A stretch of 64,000 nt of DNA from Echinarachnius parma (lineage: Eukaryota > Echinodermata > Echinoidea > Clypeasteroida > Echinarachniidae): positions 1 to 64,000 of the forward strand of contig JBAMJV010009407.1 of the NCBI GenBank assembly GCA_037951105.1, written 5' to 3'. The notes below the pieces were generated by a model. That model was not told the DNA's origin and did no database searches. It saw only the letters and a program-made list of their open reading frames with translations. The first letter of the stretch is position 1. Each line of letters opens with the position of its first letter. Of the stretch, positions 46,175 to 56,579 are shown in pieces. The position numbers and the translations under genes were made by a program.

Positions 46175-46362
46175 AGCAAACAGTAACAAACAGCATACAG
46201 TAAACATGATGTTTATACACTGTGAGCACACTGTGAATGTATAGTTTCCGTTGTGAGCTACAGTATGTTCGGTGGGGGACACAGCGTGTTGAGAGTGTAT
46301 TTTTAATTTGCTGTCAGTTTGTTCACGCTGTGACTCGGTGTGTTATATTTCGAGTGCGGTTA

Positions 46363-46373
46363 AATAAAATAAA
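46363..46373 (+). terminator. Polyadenylation signals of gene B
   Basis: Two overlapping AATAAA hexamers (46,363-46,368 and 46,368-46,373) about 190 bases after the stop. They would give a short 3' UTR that ends just before a MITE copy. Confidence 0.5.
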
Positions 46374-46381
46374 ACATTTGA

Positions 46382-46643
46382 AGGGGGTCTACACATAACA
46401 TCCACAAAACGTACTTAGAACTCATAGACTAGCATTTATCAGAAACCTCGTATTACCAATAAAGGAATGGAACAAGTTTTAGTTTTCCCAAATGCTCTTC
46501 CCTTGTAAACATATTATTAATGTTAGAAGCTTTCGGATTTGAAAGTCTCCACGGAAGACTTTCAAATGTGCACACAATTAGTGAATAAGTTAGCAAATAT
46601 GTTGACGGTTATGTTCACATGTCACCAAAGTTAGTAGATCCCT
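46382..46643. mobile_element. TTAA MITE family 1 copy after gene B
   Basis: ACATCCACAAAACGTACTTAG to GTTAGTAGATCCCT|TTAA; orthologous in position to 14,985-15,234 after copy A. Confidence 0.65.
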
Positions 46644-46669
46644 TTAACTGACAATAAATATTTTCTATA

Positions 46670-47660
46670 GTTTATATCAATTCGAAAATGATGTTTTTTT
46701 GTCAGGAAATTGTGGGCAAGTCAGTGAAATTTGAGAGATCACAGCTAGTATAGTCTACAACAATGTAACTTGTTAACCCGTTCCCTTCGAGTTTATTAAA
46801 TCCCCATAGACTTTGGACACATCTTACCCTGTTCCCATTGTCAATAGTTGATATAATCCATTATTATCTTCCTAACTGTTTTGGGCAAATTATTCGTAAA
46901 AAGCATGTATGCGCATTAATGCATCTGTTTGTCTGTTTACACAACCGTATTATTTCAAAATTCTGCTGTGTTAATAACAATAATATGTGTGTTTTATTTC
47001 CGCCTTTCCCTGTCACAAATACCACACAAAAAACTATCCTGTATCAAACCAAATATCTAACACAAATATGTCGATATTGACGTATTGAAAGCTGACATAG
47101 AAATACCGTCCAAGTCAGGCCTTCACTATTATGCTGTGTTGTGGGCTGTTGTCTGGCTTAATCCTAAAACAGGCCGGGTACCAACATTGCCTAAACCAGC
47201 CCCCCCCCCCCCCCCCCCCCCTCCACAATTTTCACAATTGCTCCACAACGTGTGAGGGTTTCGTCCCGCCGCCTCGTTACTTTGTTTAACAAGTCTTGTA
47301 TGCATGTTAACGACACAAATTTTCGTAATTTGTTCATACATCAAATAGGAAGATAATTTGTTCGTGAAATTATATAAACTCTCGTTTAGTTGTTCTTATT
47401 TTCATAGTAGATGTTTCTTTGAAGGCTCAAAATAGTTTAATGATAGGAAACAACATTATACTGTATGAAACAAAAAATCAATTACTTTATTGCTGTATAT
47501 ATAATTATACACTTTACTTGACACGCATGCAAATGTTGGCGTCGATCGGGCTTTTAACGGGCAGGGGTTTAAAAGCTCTGCCGTTTTAGGCATTACTTGT
47601 GTTATATTATTCTCTCTTAAACGAATGTAGAAGGAAATTTAAGGTACAAGCATAACTACA
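46670..47660 (+). repeat. 3' flanking duplication, second copy
   Basis: Matches 15,250-16,310 in order, including the poly-C run (47,200-47,221) and the octamer ATGCAAAT (47,527-47,534). The TATA box has decayed to TTTAAAAG (47,568-47,575). No gene seen. Confidence 0.8.
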
Positions 47661-47676
47661 TACATATATGGCTTAT

Positions 47677-47850
47677 GCCGAAAGGGTGGGTAGCGTCGCG
47701 TCGCGTCGCGTTGACTTGAACGCGACCATTCGTCCAAAGCCCCCCCGGTTTTGCCGAAAGGGTGCGTTGGGAACGTCGCGTCGCGTCGCGTTTACTAGAA
47801 CGCGACCATTCGTCCAAAGCCCCCCCGGTTTTGCCGAAAGGGTGTGTTAA
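47677..47850 (+). repeat. CpG-rich tandem repeat, about 78-bp unit
   Basis: GCCGAAAGGGTG occurs at 47,677, 47,753 and 47,833, with CGTCGCGTCGCGTCGCGTT, GAACGCGACCATTCGTCC and CAAAGCCCCCCCGGTTTTG in each interval. One unit recurs at 54,433. CpG density is far above the AT-rich surroundings. Confidence 0.85.
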
Positions 47851-47906
47851 AAAAAAAAATCGTACTGTTAGGTTGCTTGAACTATTTTTGTTGGCAGTGG
47901 AAAAAA

Positions 47907-47966
47907 TGCCAGAAGTAAAAATGCCAGAGGTAAAAATGCCAGAGGAAAAAACGCCAGAGGAAATAT
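47907..47966 (+). repeat. Minisatellite AAAATGCCAGAGGT
   Basis: Four to five tandem units of about 15-16 bases (AAAAATGCCAGAGG type). The same word makes the larger arrays at 48,090-48,172 (complement) and 63,225-63,412. Confidence 0.8.
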
Positions 47967-48089
47967 TACAGTGTAAAAGACTGCAAATCAAGTTTTATCC
48001 TGGGCAAATTAAAACATTTTAATCGTTTGAAGCCATGAATGTTTTTTTTTTTTTTTTTTTTTTGAGGAGGGGGGGGGGGGGGGGGGGGC

Positions 48090-48172
48090 ATTTTTACCAC
48101 TGGCATTTTTTCCTCTGGCATTTTTTCCACTGGCATTTTTTCTCTGGCATTTTTTCCAATGGCATTATTACA
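48090..48172 (-). repeat. Minisatellite (complement of AAAATGCCAGTGG)
   Basis: Five to six units of TTTTTCCACTGGCATT type just inside the T-run/G-run composite at 48,043-48,088. Confidence 0.8.
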
Positions 48173-48554
48173 TGTAGCCTACATACAACCATACACAAAC
48201 ACACATGCATAGACCAAGGAGGTATACATGTACAAGACGAGTACTAGTAGTACTAGTAGGCCTACTATCCATGCACAAACATACAACCACACCCACACAC
48301 ACGGCAAACGACACATTTTCATGTTAATGTTTTTTCTATTTGCCGAATTAAATGAACTTTGTAAATAAATATTGAGTTTTCTTACGTGTCGTAAAACAAA
48401 TTCTGCTTGAACTGCCATTCCACTGGGAAGTAAAAAGCTGACTGCACGGTGGACACTTTGCCCCTGTCATTATCTTTACGTTTGGTTTATAAAAGCTTCT
48501 GACCACTCGGGCAATGAGAATTAAGGGGTTTCAGGGACGAGCACCGTACTAGGG

Positions 48555-48630
48555 TTTCATATAGCTCAGTCGGAAGAGCACCGGTCTAGCAATCCGGAGG
48601 TCTCGGGTTCGAATCCCGTTGGAATTCCAT
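48555..48630 (+). tRNA. tRNA-like sequence, left arm (probable pseudogene or SINE head)
   Basis: TAGCTCAGTCGGAAGAGCA is a good D arm/A box and GGGTTCGAATCCC a good T arm/B box. The anticodon loop CTAGCAA would read AGC (Ala). The acceptor halves TTTCATA and TGGAATT do not pair and one anticodon-stem pair is T-T. So it is tRNA-derived but probably not a working tRNA. Confidence 0.5.
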
Positions 48631-48639
48631 CTTTGCCCT

Positions 48640-49250
48640 ATTTTAATCACAATATATTTCTGGTCAGTTTCTTTATAATCATGTTTGAATTAATCTTTAC
48701 TTTTGGCAAGAGGAATACCAAGAAAAGCTTTATTTGAAGTTGAAATGATCCATAATTTAGGTAGTTTCAAACTAATGTTCACATTCACATGTGGGACAAT
48801 GACGTGCCACAAATGGCGTGTACACAAACTAACACGGGTTTGTGGAAACATCCAAAACAAACACATACACACACAAATGTACATTGAAATAAATAATTTT
48901 TGTTAAAGGACATTTTGAACGTTTAGAGGCTGTTTTTATTGTATTCATGACCAGACTGCATGAGGCTGTGCTAGACGCGTACATCTTTCCATGACAAAGT
49001 AATGTTAATAAATTTATCGCATTATTGAGGTGTTACCGAGTCTAAAAGGAACTTTGTTTCAGTAACAAATCAAAAACACATTACATTTTTGAAAAATGCT
49101 GCAGTCCTCGGCTGCATTTTCATGGGCCACCCTGTACAATAATTCCACCAATATATCATGTCAACCACAATTTTCCTGATCTAATATGATCCCTGGTGTT
49201 TTCCACTCATAAGTTTAGTGAGATTTAAACTGGTAATCTATCACAATCAT
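48640..49250. other. Left-arm sequence without recognised gene
   Basis: Conserved with 62.2-62.8 and 60.8-60.9 kb in inverse. The 64-codon frame at 48,690-48,884 (minus) is kept in the right arm (62,552-62,746) with two changes, but this follows from overall identity. GGGCCACCCTGTACA at 49,123-49,137 resembles a transposon terminus. Confidence 0.4.
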
Positions 49251-49269
49251 GACCTTAAAAATGTGTTCA

Positions 49270-49740
49270 GACTGGTACCTGCCATTTCACTCTTTTTTGT
49301 TAAGTACATTGAGTCTTCCACAAGTGCAAAAGAAAGTTAAAGAAACAAGAAAACAAACAAAACCAAAACTGCCATAATCTCCAGAGTATATATCTCCCTT
49401 TTGTCAGTTCATAAATGCTACATGTATGTATAGGTACTTGTAACAATTACTAGTACTGATGGCAAAGAAACTTACAGTTCTTCCCATTCTGTTAAGTGTT
49501 TTACTTCCATTAATGTATTAATGATTGTTATTTTTTTTTAAAGATCAACTACCCTCAACATCGCAGAAAAGATACAGTTTGGTTTAATGGCAATTCCCAG
49601 CGGTTCATAGCATCATAGACATATTGACAAAGAGACAGACAGATGAAGTGTAGAACGTCCTCCTCCCTTTGTGGTAGATCACATTACAATTATCTAAAAT
49701 ACAAAGCCTTAACATTGTCAACCTGATGAAATTCATGTTG
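49270..49740. repeat. Left-arm internal direct duplication, copy 1
   Basis: Blocks CACAAGTGCAAAAGAAAGTTAAAG, GTTAAGTGTTTTACTTCC and GTAGAACGTCCTCCTCCC reappear in the same order at 50,450-50,890. The right arm has a single copy (about 59,860-60,290). Confidence 0.75.
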
Positions 49741-50449
49741 CCAACAATGAACCATCATGACAATATGAGGATACATAGCATAATCATCAATATGACATAA
49801 AACAGTTATTGCTTCCACTGAACAGAATGGTCATACATGTAAGTGCTGTCTGTGGGGTGCACACATTCCTACTACCGGTATGTGGCAGTATATGACTATT
49901 ACAATACCAACTGCTGAGCAGTGTCGAAAGTAATCTATTTATGCATGTCTGCATATTGTTCCGTCCCTAAATTATAATAGAAATACACTACCACATAAAT
50001 TGAGTTTGTGCATCTGTCATTATCCTTGTTCAAATCATATTGTTATCAGATTTAAACACATCCTTGTTGTAATTAATTCATTTACTTTCAGATACAAAAA
50101 TCTGAAAAATATATATGGAACACCCCTTTGACATTTTTGACATATGATTGAATTTTCAGTCCAAGTACAATCTGACAAGGAGTGCATCTTTTTTTGTTAC
50201 CCCATCCAAGAGAACATCAGTTTAAGCAGTACTGCCTGCACATTGCAGTGTTCTTCACTGCAGCCTCTTTTCAATAAAGCAAACACCTGTTTGGTTATAT
50301 TGTGACTGTATGACTGTAATACAACAGCAACAATAACATATGAAAATAAAACATTCAATATCATGATACATTCTTCTGCATCAAGACAATCATAACAATT
50401 AATTATGAAATTGACAACTTCTAGCTGTCAGTCCACTTAAAGATTCTTT

Positions 50450-50890
50450 GGGTACCTGTACTTAGGCATTTCACTACTTTTGTATTACTACATTGAGTAT
50501 TTCACAAGTGTAAAAGACAGTTAAAAATCAAGAACATAAACAAAACCTAAAATGCCATAATCTCCAGAGTATCTCCCTTATGTCACGTGTCAGTTCATCA
50601 ATGTTACATGTAACAACTTTGATGGCAATGCAACTTACAGTTCTTTCCATTCTGTTAAGTGTTTTACTTCCATTAATGTATTAATGATTGTTATTTTTTA
50701 AAAGATCAACTACCCCCAACATCGCAGAAAAGATACAGTTTGGTTTGATGGCAATTCCCAGCGGTTCATAGCATCATGGTACATGTAACAAGATCAGAGA
50801 CATATTGACAAAGACAGATGAAGTGTAGAACGTCCTCCTCCCTTTGTGGTAGATCATAAGATCACATTACAATTATCTAAAATACAAAGC
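50450..50890. repeat. Left-arm internal direct duplication, copy 2
   Basis: Second copy of the block at 49,270-49,740, with small deletions. Sequence between the copies (49,741-50,449) has no recognised feature. Confidence 0.75.
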
Positions 50891-50895
50891 CTTAT

Positions 50896-51035
50896 AGGGT
50901 CTATGGAGAATACACGTTATAGAAAAATACTCTGGCTAGGGTCTATGGAGAATACACGTTATAGCAAAATACTCTGGCTAGGGTCTATGGAGAATACATG
51001 TTATAGCAAAATACTCTGGCTAGGGTATATGGGTA
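50896..51035 (+). repeat. 45-bp minisatellite, three copies
   Basis: GGGTCTATGGAGAATACACG followed by TTATAGCAAAATACTCTGGCTA, repeated three times with a partial fourth. In one frame it reads GSMENTRYSKILWL repeatedly. Absent from the right arm, so it arose after the inverted duplication or was lost there. Confidence 0.9.
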
Positions 51036-51069
51036 ACATTGTCAACCTGATGAAATTCATGTTGTTCTT

Positions 51070-51548
51070 TGAAAGTTAGGGGTATCCTTGTGCTTATAGT
51101 ATTTAGGCACTAGTGTATACTTCCTGCTGTCCCCAATATCCTCGCAGGATCCAACATTGCATCCTTATCTATGGTGATCTCACTTTTGGCCCTACTGGGT
51201 TTTTGGTATTTCCCAGTTTCATCACATGTCAGATCTTCTTTAAAGCGAAGTTGAGAAGAATCTATCAAGAAGCACAATTCTTGGTCACAACCAACTGGTA
51301 CAGAGTTGTTCACTTTAGTGATGGGAACAGCAGTGTATTTGCTATCCGCTTACTGTCTTTGAAGTAGGTATTTTCTTCTTTCTTCTTTGTGCCTGTATAA
51401 TGCTGGTCCAACATTACTGGAGTGGTGATTTTCCTCGTCTGATGATTCACTTGAGATTACAGCCTCCTCAAGCTTTGGTCGCTTGAAAGTGTTGGACCCT
51501 TCACGAAAAGCTGTAGGCCAACCTGCCATGAAGACTTCATCTGGATTT
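51070..51548 (-). pseudogene. Unrecognised coding block, left-arm copy (frameshifted)
   Basis: Complement of the exon at 59,336-59,837. After acceptor TTCATTCTTCAG it reads NPDEVFMAGWPTAFREGSNT and ISSESSDEENHHSSN, then diverges at RHKEERRK because a short stretch present in the right arm is replaced. Downstream pieces (VPVGCDQELCFLIDSSQLRF) are in another frame. The exon at 53,029-53,094 would splice to it in the right phase. Confidence 0.6.
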
Positions 51549-51909
51549 CTGAAGAATGAAAAGTAATAAAAACAAAAATACACTTGTTAAATTGTAAAAA
51601 TAATACAGTGCAATTCCCACAAATTGACCACAAAAATAAGTTGCGCACATTACACATCAACAGTACATACCAATTTTGTTTTATTTGGTCAGTATGGTAC
51701 ATTTGATTTCTGTGGTCAGTGAATGCACACCCTGAAGATTCAAGTGCATTCATTTAATGTTTGAAATAGCAACTGAGACTATAACCATTATGGCTTACTT
51801 CACAGGATGTTTGGAGTGTTGCGTTCATTATCTGTAACACCCAACTAAAAGGGTGCATTTGGAGAGTAAAGGTTGTCTCATTTGGATACATTTAGGTTAG
51901 CAATCCATG

Positions 51910-51932
51910 GGGTGGGGGGGGGGGGGGGGGGA
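51910..51932. repeat. Poly-G run
   Basis: About 20 G after GGGGTG, matched by a C run at about 58,950-58,972 in the right arm. Confidence 0.9.
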
Positions 51933-52669
51933 GATGGGTAGATGAGGGGGCTTTTATATAATGATATTTTCCTGTGTTGCAATTAGGAGTATGTCATCAA
52001 TAACAAAATAACAACTGTGAAACCCTACTGCGATATGGATTTATAAGATGCCATCGAAGCACACAGCAACCACATGTACCATGCAAATGGATGAACCATT
52101 TTTATTCCTAAATTTAGCGTTCGGTCAGGTAAGATAAAAATACAACCCCCATTTGTTCTGTTCTTCAGTTTTCAGTGACGATCAGAGTACATTGATATAG
52201 CTGTGTGATCGATGTGTGGCGGTATACCTAAAAGCAGTCTCTAGTCCTGCTCTGCTTTGTGTTTGTTTTGTTTTTATATATTGGAGGCATGGGCGTAGAT
52301 CTGTCATTGCTACCCATTCAACAGTGATGGAGAATAGGTATTACGTAAGTATCTACGCCCATGGTTGGAGGGGGAGTAGGGGAGTCATGCTGGAAGTGTT
52401 AAATGGCACTTCAAAGTATGTGCATGCATATATACCTCATGCCATTTCCAACAAAGGGAAATATATTGAATTAGGCTAGACAAGGAACAAATAGACAACT
52501 ACATATAGTCTAAATTTGCTTGCACCAACTGATTATTTGGTGTCTTCCAGCATGATCCGCTCTCAGACAGAGAAACAACAGTACAAGAAATTGATCATTC
52601 TTTGCCATGACAAGTTACTCTTGATTGAATGAAAAACAAATGCTTAAAACAGTTATTTTGGGGTCAAAG

Positions 52670-52776
52670 GCGGGAGGGGGGGGGGGGGGGAGTTCAACCC
52701 CCAAAACCCCCATCTACAAATGTATATTTTGGTTGAACCTCCCCCCCCCCCCCTCCCCCCCCCCCCCCCCCCCCCA
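52670..52776. repeat. Facing poly-G and poly-C runs
   Basis: GGGAGG plus about 14 G at 52,675-52,691 and two long C runs at 52,740-52,776 enclose the sequence GTTCAACCCCCAAAACCCCC. Able to pair with each other; the right arm has a matching G run and C run at 58,312-58,392. Confidence 0.85.
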
Positions 52777-53028
52777 CCCTCAGTACGCCTATGCTTGTGG
52801 GAGGATGCCGGGGAAAACATGTTCTGAATAAATGTGTCATTTAATCCATCATGAACACATGACGCACAAATTTGCACTTTTTTGTATCACATCTGGCCGA
52901 ACTATTATTACCCACAAGCTACCTCACTAGTCGCCCCGGAAAATTAGAGATTGCTTGAATGTTGTCAAATGTGTTTAGTGGGGACAATATGTATACATGA
53001 CAACATTATAATCACTTTGCCAACTTAC

Positions 53029-53094
53029 TCTCCATGAGCCGTGACCTCAGATGCTCCTTCTCCTTCCTCCTCCTCAGAAGAGATGAATATTACC
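53029..53094 (-). CDS. Candidate exon joining the coding block at 51,548
   Basis: Minus strand: acceptor TATGTTAG, then VIFISSEEEEGEGASEVTAH and donor GGAGA|GTAAGTTG, 66 bases, phase 2 to 2. The phase is the one required by the exon beginning at 51,548 (ENPDEVFM at the junction). Acidic, without a known domain. The right arm lacks this region. Confidence 0.4.
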
Positions 53095-53502
53095 CTAACA
53101 TAAAATGAAAGAGAGGTGACTTTAGTACACTGTGGATAAAAAGCAATACAAAAGAAATGCAAAATATGAAACAAAATTAGACTGACTAAAACAGAGAGAT
53201 CTGTTTGTTTGTTTATTTGTCCCTCCAGCTATGCAAATCACCATGACTTGACGTATGACCCTCATCCTTGTACTGATAAATTCTACTACCTTAAATGAGG
53301 TAATAGCCAAAGGGTATCAAATTACATCAAACGGAAGTTGTTTTTTGACTTTTTGTGCCTAAAAAAAGACCACCCTTGCCAGCTATTCAAAGCCGAACTC
53401 AAATAGTTACTGTACGTGACGTGTGCACAAGATGCGTAACTAAGTTTCGTGTGCACATCAGAAGGATACGACTGCACTGATTGTCCATTCCTAAACCAAT
53501 GG

Positions 53503-53577
53503 AGGCGAGATAGCTGAGTCAGTAGAGCATCAGACTATGACGGGAGAGATCCCTGGTTCAATCCCTACCATCGGACC
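53503..53577 (+). tRNA. tRNA-like sequence (tRNA-derived repeat)
   Basis: GATAGCTGAGTCAGTAGAGCA gives an A box and GGTTCAATCCC a B box. Anticodon-arm pairing is poor (CAGACTATGACGGG) and the acceptor is not paired, so a SINE head or decayed gene is more likely than a functional tRNA. Confidence 0.35.
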
Positions 53578-53656
53578 ATGTTTGGTTTTGTTTAAGTCGG
53601 GAATAGCCAGTGTTTTTCATAATCACGATATGGAATGGAATGGCATGATGGCATAA

Positions 53657-54045
53657 TAATAATGTTTTGATTTATATAGCGCCTAATATGATTGATAATC
53701 ATCTCTTAAGCGCTTTACAATGATATTATTACCCCGGTCATAGGATACAATGCAAACCAGCACACATCGTGTGTACCATCTCCACTCCCTGGGGAGCATC
53801 CCTTCCAAGCGGCTCATGGGCATTGAGAAGATCATTCACATAATAAAGGCTTTCACCTCCTACGTACCAGGTCCCCATTTATACACCTGGGTAGACATGG
53901 TAGAGAGCAGCAATGTGGATTAATTGTCTTGCTGAAGGACAAATGGGACGGGCATACACTGGGTTCGAACTCGGGAACTCACGATTGGAAAGCGCGTGCT
54001 CTACCAATCTTGCCACACGACATCCGTCAAGACGTTTTGAGAGCT
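53657..54045 (-). mobile_element. tRNA-derived SINE, full copy, left arm
   Basis: On the minus strand it begins with a tRNA-like head (GGCAAGATTGGTAGAGCACG as A box, GAGTTCGAACCC as B box, about 53,960-54,020). The body follows (CACTCCCTGGGGAGCATCCC region), and it ends GCGCTATATAAATCAAAACA plus an ATT-rich tail. Internal A and B boxes are Pol III promoter elements. Confidence 0.8.
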
Positions 54046-54432
54046 TTGCATTTTTATGTTCAAACATTATTTGAAATCTACAAATGTATGCTTGGGAACC
54101 TGTCAGTGTGGATGTGTTTTGTAGACACGGGTCCTATAGTCAGCTTAAAGGTATACTTTTAGTCAATTTGCAAGAGCTCAGAATTAATACCTTTCTTCAG
54201 CAAACAAGATTCTGACAAAAGAAATATAACTAGAAAGTTTCAGATCATCTTGTTAGTTTTAGAAACAAAACTTTCTGTAGAATTTCTATAAATTTCTCTG
54301 TTTCCTGATATAGAGCAATAATATGCCTACATAAGCCATGCTATTTTCCAGATTGAATAGCCTGGTGTTTTTGTTTGTTGTTGTTGTTGTTTTTTTTACA
54401 ACCTAGAATACTTTCTATTCTATCCTGTTTCC

Positions 54433-54533
54433 GGCTTATGCCGAAAGGGTGGGTAGCGTCGCGTCGCGTCGCGTTGACTTGAACGCGACCATTCGTCCAA
54501 AGCCCCCCCGGTTTTGCCGAAAGGGTGCGTTGG
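54433..54533 (+). repeat. Isolated copy of the CpG-rich unit of 47,677
   Basis: GGCTTATGCCGAAAGGGTGG onward is identical to 47,671-47,770 over about 95 bases. It starts exactly where the left inverted arm ends, so this unit borders the arm on both sides. Confidence 0.85.
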
Positions 54534-54599
54534 ATTGTTAGGGCGCGTCAGGTCAGATAACGCGACCAAATGGTACATACGGGGGGGCTTATTCCAAAT

Positions 54600-54784
54600 G
54601 TACGCGTTCAGAGTCCCATGCAAACAGCGCGCGCGCCTGTTACGTACGTACGTACGTAAGTACGTTGCGGTGCCGCAATATGCATGATCGATGCACGGTA
54701 TATTATATCAGAGCCGTATGTTACGCGCGCCGCGCCGCCTGCTAGGCTGCCGACGTCGCGTAATATATATACGTGGTGTATGCA
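54600..54784 (+). promoter_or_regulatory. CpG-rich segment upstream of a candidate exon
   Basis: GCGCGCGCGC, four ACGT/TACG steps and GCGCGCCGCGCCGCC lie within 180 bases in otherwise AT-rich DNA, followed by TATATATACG and then an ATG exon. It has the look of a CpG-rich promoter; no transcript evidence can be seen. Confidence 0.3.
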
Positions 54785-54857
54785 ATGGTGGATCGAGCGC
54801 GAGCTGCGAGAGATGGAGAGAGGCTGGACATCTTCGAGCTTCCTGATCACTTTTGTG
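54785..54857 (+). CDS. Candidate first coding exon in the spacer
   Basis: ATG opens MVDRARAARDGERLDIFELP then DHFC, ending at donor TTGTG|GTGAGT in phase 1. It lies immediately after the CpG-rich segment. Its phase does not fit the exon at 59,336 (phase 2), so no direct link to that exon is possible; another exon would be needed. Not recognised. Confidence 0.35.
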
Positions 54858-55049
54858 GTGAGTTTATATGAGTATTCCTGCATATTATCGTGTTTTTTGT
54901 GTAGTGTTCAAGTATACCAGTAAAATTCTCGACAAACCCTGAACCTGCATGCGTGCAGCTAATCTTTGTCTAGACAGTCATGACTGTAAACACCACCGAG
55001 TAACGTTTTATACAACATGACCCATGACCATATGTCATTGCATGAATGG

Positions 55050-55440
55050 CACAAGGTGGCCAGTTCTGGCATAATTATGCTTTCTGGCATAATTTTGACC
55101 CTTTTGGCATCTGGCATTATGCCTGGCATAATTTTACGAATTCTGGCATAATTTGACTCTTTTTAGCATAATTCTGGTTCGAAGATTCTGACCTCGGCCT
55201 CTGAATTTGTGTAAAAATCCTGGTCTCGCCTCGAAAATTTGGGACTGGACCTGGTCTCGGTCTCAAAAATGTCGAAAATTCTTAGACTATGCTTCGAAAA
55301 ATTTCTACGACTACCCCCCGCTTACACTCCCAACCAATGGGTCCTGGTCTAGACCTCGAGAATTTGGGACTGGAGACCTGATCTAGGCCTCGAAATTTTG
55401 GAAGGGACCAGGTCTCGGCTTCGAAAATTTTCTGCGACTG
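55050..55440 (+). repeat. Spacer duplication, unit 1 (CTGGCATAATT and GGTCTCG repeats)
   Basis: Tandem CTGGCATAATT words (55,055-55,160) lead into GACCTGGTCTCGG/CGAAAATTTGGGACTGG repeats. The segment from about 55,150 recurs at 55,845-56,158. Confidence 0.8.
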
Positions 55441-55532
55441 ATGGTGATGATGATGGTGGTGGTGGTGATGATCGATGATGATGAAGATGATGATGACGAT
55501 GATGATGATGGTGGTGGTGGTGGTGGTGGTGG

Positions 55533-55573
<41 letters not shown>

Positions 55574-55845
55574 GATGATGGTGGGAGTGGTGATGGTGGT
55601 GATGATGATGATTGATGATGATGGTGGGAGTGGTGATGATGATGGTGACCGCGATGCAATAATGATGATGATCATGATGGTGGTGGTGGTGGTGATAATG
55701 GTGATGATGATGATGATGGTGATGAGGATGAAGATGATAACAATGAAGATGATGATGGTGCTGGTGGTGATGATGATGGTGGTAGTGGTAATGATGGTGA
55801 TGATGATAAATGGTGGTGGTGGTGGTGATGATGATGATAATTTTA
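55440..55845 (+). repeat. GAT/GGT trinucleotide microsatellite, block 1
   Basis: About 400 bases of GATGATGGTGGT type. All long frames across it in either strand (His-, Asp-, Met- or Ile-rich) are artefacts of the repeat. Confidence 0.9.
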
Positions 55846-56158
55846 CGAATTATGGCATAATTTGACTCTTTTTAGCATAATTCTGGTTCGAAGATCCTGA
55901 CCTCGGCCTCGGAATTTGTGTAAAAACCCTGGTCTCGCCCCGAAAATTTGGAATTGGACCTGGTCTCGGTCTCAAAAATGTCGAAAATTCTTAGTCTATG
56001 CTTCGAAAAATTTCAACGACTACCCCCCCCCCCCCGCTTACACTCCCAACCAATGGGTCCTGGTCTAGACCTCGAAAATTTGGGACTGGAGACCTGGTCT
56101 AGGCCTCGAAAATTTGGGATGGGACCAGGTCTCGGCTTCGAAAATTGTCTACGACTCA
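55845..56158 (+). repeat. Spacer duplication, unit 2
   Basis: Second copy of the GGTCTCG/CGAAAATT block, more than 90% identical by eye to 55,150-55,440, with an added C run at 56,023-56,034. Confidence 0.85.
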
Positions 56159-56577
56159 TGGTGATGATGATGGTGGTTGTGGTGATCGATGATGAAGATG
56201 ATGGTGGTGGTGGTGGTGGTGATGATGATGATGATGATGATGATGATTGATGGTGATGGTGGTGATGATGATGGTGGTGGTGGTGATGATGGTGACCGTG
56301 ATGCAATAAAGATGATCATGATGATGATGGTGGTGGTGGTGGTGATAATGGTGATGATGATGATGATGATGGTGATGAGGATGAAGATGATAACAATGAA
56401 GATGATGATGGTGCTGGTGGTGATGATGATGGTGGTAGTGGTAATGATGGTGATGATGATGGGGGTGGTGATTATGATGATGATGGTGGTGGTGGTGATG
56501 ATGATGATGATGATGGAGGTGGTGGTGGTGATGATGGTGTTGGTGGTGGTGATGATGGGGATGGTGAGGAGGATGAA
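56158..56577 (+). repeat. GAT/GGT trinucleotide microsatellite, block 2
   Basis: Same composition and internal order as block 1, including the shared interruption GGATGAAGATGATAACAATG. The spacer therefore holds a ~700-bp direct duplication. Confidence 0.9.
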
Positions 56578-56579
56578 TA

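Larger units (their letters stand above)
47990..54432. repeat. Left arm of a large inverted duplication
   Basis: Reads as the reverse complement of 57,562-63,552. Shared landmarks, outside to inside, are AAGTTTTATCCTGGGC, the T-run/G-run composite, a minisatellite, a tRNA-like sequence, an unrecognised coding block, a homopolymer block, a SINE and CTTTCTATTCTATCCTGTTTCC. Relative to the right arm, the left has a duplicated 49.25-49.74/50.45-51.07 kb segment, a 45-bp minisatellite and a 52.78-53.65 kb stretch. Confidence 0.85.

Noticed and set aside
48555-48630. Functional tRNA-Ala(AGC)
   Set aside because: Acceptor halves do not pair, one anticodon-stem pair is mismatched and the other arm has a different anticodon.
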